From: Ustilago trichophora
Lineage: Eukaryota; Basidiomycota; Ustilaginomycetes; Ustilaginales; Ustilaginaceae
Direction of reading: 5' to 3'
Assembly (NCBI GenBank): GCA_900323505.1
Contig: OOIN01000002.1
Location: 1,674,001 to 1,738,000 of the forward strand
Length of the DNA: 64,000 nucleotides
The position numbers and the translations under genes were made by a program. The notes under the pieces are model-generated. The model was not told the origin of the DNA. It made no database searches and saw only the letters and a list, made by a program, of their open reading frames with translations. Below, piece after piece: positions 50,601-59,801 of this stretch. Each line of letters starts with the position of its first letter. Position 1 is the stretch's first letter.

Positions 50601-52573
50601 TACAGGAGCATACAATGCAGAAAGACGCCCAAGGCAAGTGGCACCTGCTCAATGACCCAAACCCAGCACCAAATCCGAGCAACACATACCGGAAGGTAGT
50701 CTTTCCAATTGCTTATGCCTCGAAGAAGTGTTCCCCGGCTGAATCTCGATACTCTGCCCATCTGGGAGAATTGGTTGCTGCGAAGTTTGCTCTCACGCGG
50801 TTCACACCCTTTACTTTTGGACAACCAATCATATTGGTAACCGATTGTATGGCACTCCGAGACATTCTTCGAAACGACAAGATGCCCGCCGCGCATGCAC
50901 GATGGCGAGAGCAACTCTTAGCCCATAACATCATCCGTGTAGAACACTGTGCAGGACGTCGACATGGTCTAGCACATGGACTTTCTCATCGTCCAAACTC
51001 CTCCAACGAAGATCTCATGGAGGAACCAGTTCGACCGGAGGATCGAGACTTGCTTTGCACATATTACGAGCTCAACATTTGCCTCACGATGTCCGAGGAG
51101 CAACCTGAACATGAATCCCAGGCTCAACATCCCCTCGCATACGACGTTCCTAAGTATGCTGAAAAGTTAGCTAGCCGATACCTCGTAATCGACGAAGAAG
51201 CCGGGTCACTAGTGAAAAGGTTCGAAGGCGACGAGTTGGAACCAGTAGTCCGTTTTCTACTTTTACTCGAGATGCCGGATTCATCAGCAGCTCGAGAGAA
51301 GATCAAACGGATGAAACGGTACAAACTCGTTGACGGTCAACTCAGCTACGTCCAGGACGAGTTAGTCTTACAGGCCATACCGCGAAAAGAAGGCCACGAA
51401 CGACTCGTTAAGGCTCACGGCCAAGCTCATATGGGCATCAATATGCTCGTGAAAAAGATGCACCTCCAACAAACCGTCACTTGGCCTAGGCTCTATGCAG
51501 ATGCACGACTCGTCGTAAAAACGTGCAAGACCTGTCAATTGTTTGGCCCACGCAATCGCTCAGTACTGGATCCAATTATCGTCTCTTCGCCAATGGAGAC
51601 TTGGGCCATGGACTTCGTTTCTTTGCCATCATCGCACGGAAAGAACAAATTGCTGGTTGTTGTCGACTATTTCTCCCGATTTGTTTGGGGATTTCCTCTC
51701 GCCAAAGCCCGAGGTCGCGATGTTGTCCAATGCCTCACCGTCCTGCGTGATCAAGTCTCTGCATTGCCGCTCACCATCATATCAGACGGCGGCAGTCACT
51801 TTGATTGCGCTGAGGTCTATGACTTCTTAGCAGACAACGACGTTGGCCATCATATTACCCCAGCGTATGCGCCATGGGTGAATGGCCTCGTCGAGCGTAA
51901 CAATGGCCTGATCATTGAAGGCCTATGACGAACATGCGCTACGGTCATGTCCGCCTCTCCCACCGACTTCCCTTGGCATGAGCAACTCCCTAAAGTGCTT
52001 TGGGAACTCAATCATCGGCCCATACCAGATCTGTCGAACCTGTCACCTACAGAGTTGCTTTACGGTTATGTCATTGCTGACCGTGACAGCTTCAAGACTG
52101 GAAGCCCTACGACTAATGAAGTGCATCTCCAACGTGCCTTCATCGACACACGCCGGGTTGATGCAATGTCATCCTACGAAGCAGCACAAGCCAAGCGTAC
52201 CGAAAAGTCAAGGCCCAGACGACGTGGAGTTTTCATCGACAACGGCGACCTAGTTCTTCGCCATCAAACTATCTACGAGTCCACTTATTCGACACAAGCC
52301 AAATTAGCGCCTAAATGGATTGGACCGTATGTGGTCATGAAAAAGCAACGAAAGTCATACATCATACGAAGCTTAACCGACGGCGCCGAAGAACGAGTTC
52401 ATTTGGACCGTCTCAAAAGATACTGGCCTTCGCCCGAGCTTGAGCCTCCTATCCTCAATGCTGCAACGGACAAAACAGGCACTCGACCTTCTCCTGAACA
52501 AATTGTCGCATCCGCTCTGGCAGGAGAGGATGAGCTGCGACCAGCTTCGCATTTGCACCCAGTCTCGATCTAG
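47477..52573 (+). pseudogene. Pol polyprotein with one in-frame stop
   Basis: The frame is open from 47477 (after a TGA at 47474) in the -1 frame relative to gag, and is interrupted once by TGA at 51926-51928, after which the same frame continues to 52573. Order: Pro/Ser-rich linker; aspartic protease with LDEGA in place of the usual D-[ST]-G-A (about 48547); reverse transcriptase with FWMDDVA (about 50101); RNase H starting PFIVQSDWSAEG (about 50552); integrase with an H-H-C-C-like zinc region (HGQAHMG ... CKTCQ), then catalytic D (WAMDFV), D (ISDGGS) and E (GLVERNN). The TGA falls shortly after the catalytic Glu; the integrase C-terminal region follows it. Most functional residues lie before the stop. 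It could be a nonsense mutation or a readthrough site. Confidence 0.85.
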
Positions 52574-52809
52574 TTTTCTCCAAAAGTGTTACGATTCTTA
52601 CTCTCACTCGCCCACGATTCTTCATACTTGTGACCAAGTTCAACACTTGCGCACACGTCTCATTGGCATCTTTGGTATTCCACTACCTTTTGCTGCATCA
52701 TAAGTTTCTCTAGCATCTCGATGCATTAGTATTCGTCATTCATGACGAATAATTTGTACTTACTTTCACTGTCTTTGCTTCGGGACGAAGCTTGTCTCTG
52801 TTGGGCCCC

Positions 52810-53068
52810 TGTCCCGGGTTCACACATCCCGACAAATCGGGTAACTCGATCAGATCTGCTGGATCGGCCAGATCGCAAATAATCGGCCGGATCAGCGATC
52901 TGACTTGAGGTGGCCCGCGCGTCATGCCACACGCAGGTCAATTTCGTCGCAACTCAGCAAATTTTTGCACTCTCCTTCAATACCATAACCATCCTTTCAT
53001 CAATGCTTCCGATACTCAAGCTGAACTTCATCTTTGTCTAACTAACATTTGATTACTTGCTCGTTACA
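52810..53068 (+). repeat. Right LTR (259 bp)
   Basis: Starts TGTCCCGGG and ends CTCGTTACA, same length as the left copy and identical by eye apart from one base. The near-palindrome is at 52851-52902. Confidence 0.95.
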
Positions 53069-53588
53069 CCGGCATGATGCTCATATGGTAATTGAGACAC
53101 ACCTCGTGGCCTGGGCCGCGGAGAACGCAAAGGGCGAGGATGGCGAGCAGAGGTATCTCTACGGGGACCAAGCATACGGCGTCTCGCCGGCGATTATATC
53201 GCCGTTCAAGGGCAATCTCATTACCAGAAACCAGGAACTCACGAACCACGTGCTCGGTAAGTACCGAACGACGGTAGAATGGGGTATCGGAATGGTTTCA
53301 ATGCAATGGCCGAGGTTTTGAGACAAGCAATATCAGCGGACTGGTCTCACACCGTGTGGAAGGGACTGGATGGTAGCAACGCTGCTTTGGAATGCAAAGA
53401 CATGCTTGATTGGCAATCAGATAAGCATTTCAATGGGATGTAATCCTCCGACGCTCGAGGAGTACTTCTCCTCGCCACGTGTGGTCGTCTCTACGGCCTT
53501 GACAAATCCCGCGGAAAACAGCTCAGGTATCAATTCTCCGGAACATGCAGACAACAACAACGAGGTCACAGTCAATGAAGTTCTTTGA
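53069..53588 (+). pseudogene. Harbinger transposase, 3' part
   Basis: This continues the frame broken at 45721: HDAHMVIETH, the second catalytic Asp in LYGDQAYG (codon 53166-53168) and the Glu in TVEWGIG (codon 53277-53279), completing a D-D-E set. A TGA at 53319-53321 interrupts the frame after QWPRF; the same frame then runs on through DKQYQRTGL, WMVATLLWNAKTC and NPPTLEEYF to a stop at 53586-53588. So the gene carries both the LTR insertion and a nonsense codon. An intron from about 53284 to 53336 could remove the stop but would delete conserved-looking sequence, so a mutation is preferred. Confidence 0.8.
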
Positions 53589-53617
53589 TTGCAATGAATG
53601 TATATACATGAATATAA

Positions 53618-54961
53618 CTAGTTATGAAAGCCACCGTATCTGCCTGTGCGTGACTGTGAAGGCGCTCGAGAGCTACGGCGCCGAGAAGGAGATGCACGAG
53701 TGGGAGTGATGGAGGCAGAAGTATCAATCGAGACAGCGCGATGACGTCGAGGCGTCCGAGGTTCCTCGTCAATGGTAGGGATGAGCTGAGGTCTGGCTCC
53801 GGCCGAAGGTTGCTGTCCTGTCTGTGCCGTGAGTAAGCTTACCATACGATTGATGTTGTTCTCCATGCTATCAAACCGAGTCTTCAAGTCTCGGATGTCT
53901 GTAGTCACGGCATTGATGAGCGATGAGCCAATGCCAACCATGTCTTGCTGAATACGGAGAGACTCGGACCGGTATCGCTCGTCTGCACGTCGTTGCTCCT
54001 TGTCGTTCTCAATCATCATTGCCAGTGCCTCGTGAGTTGCATTCCGAGCCCGCTTGCGAGCGGGCGTACCAGCTACGGAATCAATAGAAGTATCACTCTC
54101 TTCATCAACAGGCTGTGAAGATGAAGGCATCTCTTGTGATGACAACGCCCGTTGAGTACGGCTCGACATTGACTGTGAGGCCGCCGTGCCATGGATACGG
54201 CCAGTGAGCTCCGAAAGTCGCCGTCGATGTTGTTCAGCAGTCTCACGGGCGATGCATCCGTACGACGAGGCGACATCCGACTGTATAACGTCGTCGACAA
54301 GGCGCTCCATTTCCGAACGGAGCTCGACGATGCCGGAAGAGCTAGCGAGCTCGCGATCCTCATGTTTCCGGTTCGAATATATTTGCTTCCACTTCTCCTT
54401 GATGCCTTGCATTGATCGCTTACGTTGCCCGAGGCCAACAAAGACAACGTTGACCTCCTCGAGTACACGTTTCCATGCTGCCCCCTTGTCCGTGTTCGTT
54501 CTGTGCTTGTACGGGTTGTGATTGTGCACAGCAAGAATGAGCACTTCAACATCGTCCGGCGTCCAATGGTTCTTGTTGCCTCTTGAGCTTGACATTGACA
54601 CAGGCACAGACATCACAGACTGAGATGATCGCGACGGAGCAACAGACTGTGATTGCGATGCTTGTGGTACATATCGTAGCTCTTGTGAATTGCTAGGAGA
54701 TTCGGGAGGTAGTGACGGCCGTTGCATCATCTGTTGCCAAAAGACCTGGCTCATATCGACGATGTCGGGCATTTCGTCCATTTCCGTGCTCTCAAGAGCC
54801 AGAAAAGATGGCCTGAGAGACTCTGGAAGGCGAGCGAGGGCTGGATCAAGCTGAGGATTGGTGTTCATGGTAGTACGAGGCCGTTCCGGTGCCAAACGGA
54901 GTCGAGGTGTGTATATGAAGTCAGGAACACCGGTCGATGCACGCCGAGCAAACAACTTCAT
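53618..54961 (-). CDS. Myb/SANT-like DNA-binding protein of the Harbinger element
   Basis: A single intact frame of 447 codons from the ATG at 54959-54961, convergent with the transposase, 29 bp between stop codons. A SANT/Myb-like trihelix is at about 131-200 (HWTPDDVEVLILAVHNHNPY, AAWKRVLEEVN, IKEKWKQIYSNRK). It is followed by a Ser-rich linker with basic patches (PARKRARN) and a helical stretch near 315-390 that may dimerise. In PIF/Harbinger elements the second protein binds the transposase and the subterminal repeats and helps bring the complex to the nucleus. It has no stop or frameshift although its partner is broken. Confidence 0.85.
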   Translation of the reverse strand: MKLFARRASTGVPDFIYTPRLRLAPERPRTTMNTNPQLDPALARLPESLRPSFLALESTEMDEMPDIVDMSQVFWQQMMQRPSLPPESPSNSQELRYVPQASQSQSVAPSRSSQSVMSVPVSMSSSRGNKNHWTPDDVEVLILAVHNHNPYKHRTNTDKGAAWKRVLEEVNVVFVGLGQRKRSMQGIKEKWKQIYSNRKHEDRELASSSGIVELRSEMERLVDDVIQSDVASSYGCIARETAEQHRRRLSELTGRIHGTAASQSMSSRTQRALSSQEMPSSSQPVDEESDTSIDSVAGTPARKRARNATHEALAMMIENDKEQRRADERYRSESLRIQQDMVGIGSSLINAVTTDIRDLKTRFDSMENNINRMVSLLTAQTGQQPSAGARPQLIPTIDEEPRTPRRHRAVSIDTSASITPTRASPSRRRSSRAPSQSRTGRYGGFHN

Positions 54962-55229
54962 TTCATAAACGCCGACGGTGCCTGATCGCGACGAGCACTA
55001 CTACCATCACGTTGATCTGTGTATCATTGATATCGGCCCTATAATTTCCCGATTCAATTTTGAGAAATGCTTAATAATCACACAGACGCGTCACATGCAT
55101 CACGTGCTTTGAAAATTATTTAATTCAAAGCTGAGCTCAAACGTGCGCAACCCAAACGATGCTCTTAACCACCATCTCTACCTCGTCGTCTGGGTTGTCA
55201 GCTTCAACCCAGACCACCACCCATACGAC

Positions 55230-55885
55230 GGACGACCGAAACCTCCCTATTGGAAAGTGGTTGGGCATGTGAGCCACAGAGCGGGATTTTCGGCACAGCA
55301 GACTGCACTGCGATGCCATGCAAATCTGAGACCTCTCTTTTGACGCATCAAGAATATCACAGGGTTCAAGAGAAATTGATTTTCCAACTCCACTCATTTC
55401 GTCGTCGAATGATCTCTCTTTCGCCTGCGTGCAGTCAAAAAAGTGGGGACCATTCAACGCTTCTCATCATTTGCGGATGGCCCGCATGTCCTTTTTTTTT
55501 TCTTTCTCTCGCCATCATTCTCACCTGCCATCTCCCTCATCAACCATCATCTTCACGCGCTGTGCACTCCTTGCTAAGCCATTTCCTGATACATTAGCCT
55601 CACGAAGCGCTCGCACAACTGCATTCTCGCATCAAAGCTCACACGACTGCACCCCCACTACAGTACTCGTCGCATTGCAGCTTTACTTCATTACGGTAGC
55701 CCAAACCAACTTTGTGACTAGACAATCGACACATTCGAGCCGTCCCTTTGTTCTTTCAGCCTCAACTCTGCATGACGTGCACAGAGTAGGATGCTCAAGC
55801 TGTAGCGACGCTTGTTCCACCGCATCCTACGAAGCTCGTCTGCCCCGCGCCTTGCTCAACGGCTGTCACGCCGACACTGGCAAAG
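55230..55885. other. Intergenic, right side of the transposon island
   Basis: It follows a region of GGGTTG/CAACCC repeats and an 8-bp hairpin CTGGGTTG ... CAACCCAG (about 55190-55212) at the island edge. From about 55480 it is T/C-rich and probably the promoter and leader of the next gene. No gene recognised. Confidence 0.4.
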
Positions 55886-58030
55886 ATGATCTCCAAAGAC
55901 GGCGACGTCGCTGATGTAGCATCAGTCCCAGACCATGTCGACCCAGAACTCTCTACACACAGCGATCATGACAGGCCAGCACAGCCCTTGCAGAAAGGTT
56001 TGATGGAAGCCGTCAAGCTCAAACCTCGTCACATCCGCAGTCAATCCGACTCCGATACCAGCGAACAATCTTCCAGCTTTGACGATGAACGCCCATCTCA
56101 AGATGAGGATGATATCGACAATACTCCTGCCACCTCGTATGGTGGCTTCCTCTCCGCTCGAAGCGATGCCTCTGCTGGCCCAAAGTCGGACTCTAGCCAT
56201 CTTTCCAACGTAGTTCTTCTCAACAGCGGTCTATCGGTCGCTTCCGAAGATCCAGAAAGGATGGACGAGCTTAGGCAGGAGGTCGAGGCTCTCTTCGACA
56301 AGTTCCTCCCTGACTTTCAGACGCAGCAGGATGACAACGACAAGTCACAGCACAGAGCTGAGCCCACTTTGCTCAGTCGAAACCTGCCCGCCGTGCTCTC
56401 AGAGTTTGAGAGGCAGAGGGATCATCCTCTCATCGATCCCAAAGTCTACAGCCAACTCGAAATATTCGCAGACGAAAACCCGGAGGTGCCAATCTCCTCA
56501 AACATGTTGGTCAATCTCATCCATGCACTCGAATCCAGCGCGCAGTCTGTCATTTCCGAGGACATGGACCCCAAAACTCCCTCCCTCGTGGACAGAGAGA
56601 CGTCGCACAGTACTGGAAACGATTCCACGCCAATCGCAGCTTCGGATGACCTTGCAGATCTGAGTCAAGATGAACACCTCATCCGAGACACCGAAGGCAG
56701 CCGCGACTCCTCAAGAGAGCTGAGCGCCGAAGCTGCCATCATTCTCAACCTCAAGGAGGATGTGCGCATGGAGCGAGACAAGAACGATGCCTTGCAGCAG
56801 ACACTATCCGACAAGGAGAGAAGAGTCAACACACTAGAGCACAAACTCACCACCGCGCAAGAGCAATACGAAGAGATGATGTTGGAGGAGCAAGCCAAGC
56901 TTGAGGAGCTACACAAGCAAATCCAAACACTTCGCCGTGAGGACAAGGAGCTCCGCACAAAGCAATATGAGCTGCAAGAGCAGAACAACGCGTACGAATC
57001 GCAACTTACAGCGCTCAATACCCAGCTCGAGGCATCCGAAAAGGCCAACGTCAAGCTTCGCAGAGATATGGAGGAGGAGTCGAGCCAGCTGATCAAGGCC
57101 AAGGCAGATCTTGATCGTCGCATGAAGGAAGCAAAGGAGCTTTCAGAGTACTTGGTGGAGTGCGAACAGGCCAAGGATGCCGCAGAAAAGGCTTCCAGTC
57201 AGCTGCGTCAAGAGCTCGACAAGACCAGAAACGAAGCCGCTAAGCTGCAGGGTTACAAGGAGGAAACAGAGGAGCTTCGCACTACTGTAGATAAACTCGA
57301 GATGGAGCTCGACGAAGTGCGTCGCCTCACAAGCATGCACACCAAAGAGTCGTCCTTGCAGCAGCACAGCAACCCCGGCACCATGACGCGACGTCTCGGC
57401 AACGAGCTTGCCCGTAGTCTGGAACTCGACGGCAACAGCTCGGGAGAGGATACCCAAGTGGAGGACAAGGATCCAGATACCAGCAATGTCGACGACTACA
57501 TCGAGACTGTCATCCAGCGACGTCGCAGAAGAGTCGGCAAGGCTCGCAAGTCTGTCGAGATGGTCACACAGTCGATTCAGACCGATGTTGCCTCTGACAG
57601 TGTCATCGCAGAGCCCGCTGTCGAAAGGATCGTCGAGGAAGTACTGTTGGAGAGTTCCGCAACAGTCCCCGTCAAGTCTGCTTCAACCTCGCTGCACGCC
57701 TTGTTACACACTCTCTCGACAGCTGTGACCAGCAGAACCACTTCTGTCATTGTCGTGCTCTTCGCCGTTGGCCTAGCGCTCGGCTTGCTGCTCAACACAT
57801 CACGCGACATTTACCACATCAACCACCAGTCTCTCGACGCAGACGAGTTCCGGAAGCTCAACCATTTGCCCAACGCGGCGCAGACCTACTACTACGACGG
57901 TCGCTATCCCAATGCGATTGTCGGTAGCAATTTTCTCGACGACTATGTTGGCCCAGTCTTGGATGCCATGCTCTCGCTCATTGGACATGGTAACCCGTCA
58001 AGATCAACGGCTGGCGGCATCGTGTATTAG
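55886..58030 (+). CDS. Coiled-coil protein with C-terminal membrane segment
   Basis: A single exon of 714 codons. The N-terminal 270 residues are acidic and Ser-rich. A long coiled coil covers about 280-500 (KEDVRMERDKNDALQQTL, LEELHKQIQTLRREDKELR). A basic cluster QRRRRRVGKARKS lies near 543-555, and one membrane helix at about 619-640 (TSVIVVLFAVGLALGLLL) is followed by about 75 residues. The arrangement suggests anchoring of a cytosolic coiled coil to an internal membrane, as in nuclear-envelope or Golgi tether proteins. The tail is longer than a usual KASH peptide, so that assignment is not made. No family recognised. The ATG at 55886 is the first in frame. Confidence 0.7.
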   Translation: MISKDGDVADVASVPDHVDPELSTHSDHDRPAQPLQKGLMEAVKLKPRHIRSQSDSDTSEQSSSFDDERPSQDEDDIDNTPATSYGGFLSARSDASAGPKSDSSHLSNVVLLNSGLSVASEDPERMDELRQEVEALFDKFLPDFQTQQDDNDKSQHRAEPTLLSRNLPAVLSEFERQRDHPLIDPKVYSQLEIFADENPEVPISSNMLVNLIHALESSAQSVISEDMDPKTPSLVDRETSHSTGNDSTPIAASDDLADLSQDEHLIRDTEGSRDSSRELSAEAAIILNLKEDVRMERDKNDALQQTLSDKERRVNTLEHKLTTAQEQYEEMMLEEQAKLEELHKQIQTLRREDKELRTKQYELQEQNNAYESQLTALNTQLEASEKANVKLRRDMEEESSQLIKAKADLDRRMKEAKELSEYLVECEQAKDAAEKASSQLRQELDKTRNEAAKLQGYKEETEELRTTVDKLEMELDEVRRLTSMHTKESSLQQHSNPGTMTRRLGNELARSLELDGNSSGEDTQVEDKDPDTSNVDDYIETVIQRRRRRVGKARKSVEMVTQSIQTDVASDSVIAEPAVERIVEEVLLESSATVPVKSASTSLHALLHTLSTAVTSRTTSVIVVLFAVGLALGLLLNTSRDIYHINHQSLDADEFRKLNHLPNAAQTYYYDGRYPNAIVGSNFLDDYVGPVLDAMLSLIGHGNPSRSTAGGIVY

Positions 58031-58517
58031 TCGCAGTCTTACCAGACAACCTCTCATGCTCGATCCAGCTGATCCAAATCGTCTTGCCCACGCTCTCTTT
58101 ATCCCCAAAATAGGCCGCATCACCAGCACCAGCCTCAAGCTTTCGCACCTTGCTTCGTTTCTCACGTTCTCTGTATTAGCATATCTGTTTTTCCCACTTT
58201 CGCTATCTACCCTACGCTCGCGTATATACCACGACGCTTTGACGCACAACAAGAAGATCGACAACACGTCCTCGATGTTCTCTCTAGATGCCGCTACAAT
58301 TCCATCATTACGAATCGGGCGTCTCGACTCTGTCGCAACCCAAACCCCACTTTACTGTCTTTTACGCGCACACACGCTCTTTATGCCGCTTGTCGGACCT
58401 ACAATAAGCTCGATGCTTACACCCTCTCGCTTGGTTGCTTGTGTATGAATTTTTAGGAACGTGAGCTGTTTGATTGGGTATATGTGGGTATAAGCGCAAA
58501 TTACGAGAAAGAGAAAA

Positions 58518-59151
58518 TTACGATCTGGTCTTGTGCCGACACGATCCGCAGCAGGAGACACGTTTCCTCGTCTTGCCGCTCCCAATTTTTCTCCTCTTGC
58601 CTTTTATACCTCCAGAGTTCCTCTTCTGATCCTTCCCTGGCATCGAGAGCTGATTCAAACCCGGCACGAGCGGAAGTGCGCACCTCGAACACCTCCCATT
58701 ATGCTTGTGATAGAAATCTGGAACCACTTTTGCCACCTCTACTGCCGGTTCGGGCTCGATATCCTCGGCCCACAGGCTCTTTCGGTACTGCGTAGATTGT
58801 AGCTTTTGAGTGGTCCACATGGAGTCTGCTGCTACGGTTTGGGAGCGCGCCAGGGTGAGGAAGCGCCGGGAATGGAGGGAGGCCAAGTTGGGTAGGGTTG
58901 TGCAGGCGAGTCGGGCTAGCTGCTCCTGGTGGAGCGCTTGAAGGGTATTGCCCTGAGCGATAGTGAGAGGCATGATTCCTGCGGCGGTAGCACTTGAGGA
59001 GGCGGAGGAAGAGTTGGAGGATGCTGCTACGGCGGACTTGAACTGCAATGGTGCGAAGACGAGAAAAGTTAGGAGGATCAGATGAGGCCGAGTGCGGCTG
59101 TGGCAAGGGAGATACGAGACTTACCTTGGACATCTTGGTTTTGCACGACAT
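58518..59151 (-). CDS. RNase P/MRP subunit of the Rpr2/Rpp21/Snm1 type
   Basis: Two exons: 59151-59125 (nine codons, MSCKTKMSK) and 59042-58518, with an 82-bp intron (GTAAGTC donor, CCATTGCAG acceptor); both join in phase 0 to 183 residues. The main exon carries a helical N-terminal part (ALHQEQLARLACTTLPNLAS) and a zinc ribbon with CSRCALPLVPGLN and CCGSC, the C-x2-C pairs that define the Rpr2/Rpp21/Snm1 family, flanked by Lys/Arg-rich sequence. The protein would act in the nucleus in 5' processing of tRNA (RNase P) or in rRNA processing (RNase MRP); which of the two cannot be decided. It is divergent from HRD1, starting 650 bp away. Confidence 0.8.
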
Positions 59152-59801
59152 CTTTTTTGCTCACTGTTACAAGAGGGACCTCTACTGCGAAAGCTGGACG
59201 GTTCACGTGCTCGATGTCTGCGGTCAAGTGTCACAAATCAAGACGGTGAGAAGGTATGGTGTGGGAAAGCAAATTTTGGGAAGCTTTCTCGGAAATCGGC
59301 CTTTTTGGCACTCCACATTTGGCAATTCCACGGGTAAATCCGCACGAGAAGGCACCAGCCCTGTGGTGGTGCGCTGGAGGCTTCTCACCGACACCTGCAC
59401 ATTTGGCTGCAGGCCGTGAGAGCTCACAGACCAACACTTCATCATTCTTCTCCCCTCCTTTGCGAGCTTCGTCTCCTACATTAACCGCTTCTCATCTTCA
59501 CCCACCTACACAGACACACAAACTCGGCTCTGGCACAAGCTTACACGCTGGAACGTTACGAGAGTCTTGCAAAAGTGACAGGGAGGGGCATAATAGGGTG
59601 TCAAGTTGCTGCTCGGAGAAGGTCTTGCTCAACACCGCCGTGCATGGTCCTCTTCAACGTTTGTGCCTAGTTCAAGGCACTCGGTCATTCCATCGTAGGC
59701 ATAAGCAGAGCTGGTATTGGCTATCAGCAATCTCTCTAAAGCCGTTATAGGCAACACCTTCTCCGTTTCATTCCGCTCGTCAACCCTACAGCTCCACCAT
59801 C
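59152..59801. other. Divergent promoter region
   Basis: It lies between the RNase P-type gene (-) and HRD1 (+). A 164-codon open frame on the + strand (59256-59750) has no motif and is not called. Confidence 0.45.

Larger units (their letters stand above)
45722..53068 (+). mobile_element. Ty3/Gypsy LTR retrotransposon, 7,347 bp
   Basis: It is bounded by two 259-bp LTRs (TG...CA) and a 4-bp target duplication. Domain order in pol is protease, reverse transcriptase, RNase H, integrase, which defines the Ty3/Gypsy order. The parts are: a primer-binding site next to the left LTR, gag at 46560-47621, and pol in the -1 frame from about 47477 to 52573 with one in-frame TGA at 51926-51928. No chromodomain is apparent. 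A clear polypurine tract before the right LTR is missing (TTGGGCCCC only). The element sits inside a Harbinger transposase gene. Confidence 0.93.
44832..55229. mobile_element. PIF/Harbinger DNA transposon, split by an LTR retrotransposon (limits tentative)
   Basis: The island contains a HARBI1/DDE_4-type transposase (two halves, + strand) and a convergent Myb/SANT-like protein (- strand), the two proteins typical of PIF/Harbinger elements. Candidate ends carry the 12-mer GTCGTATGGGTG: at the right end it lies on the - strand (55229-55218); at the left end a one-mismatch copy (GTTGTATGGGTG) lies on the + strand at 44833-44844, and an exact inverted copy is part of a hairpin beside it. A matching 3-bp target duplication was not found, so the limits are provisional. 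Without the LTR element it would be about 3 kb. Confidence 0.6.

Noticed and set aside
53284..53336. Possible intron removing the TGA in the transposase 3' part
   Set aside because: It would delete residues that fit the family pattern after the catalytic Glu (MVSMQWPRF) and the acceptor is weak; a nonsense mutation is simpler.
55886..58030. KASH-domain nuclear envelope protein
   Set aside because: Coiled coil plus C-terminal helix fits, but about 75 residues after the helix without a proline-rich end do not match a KASH peptide.
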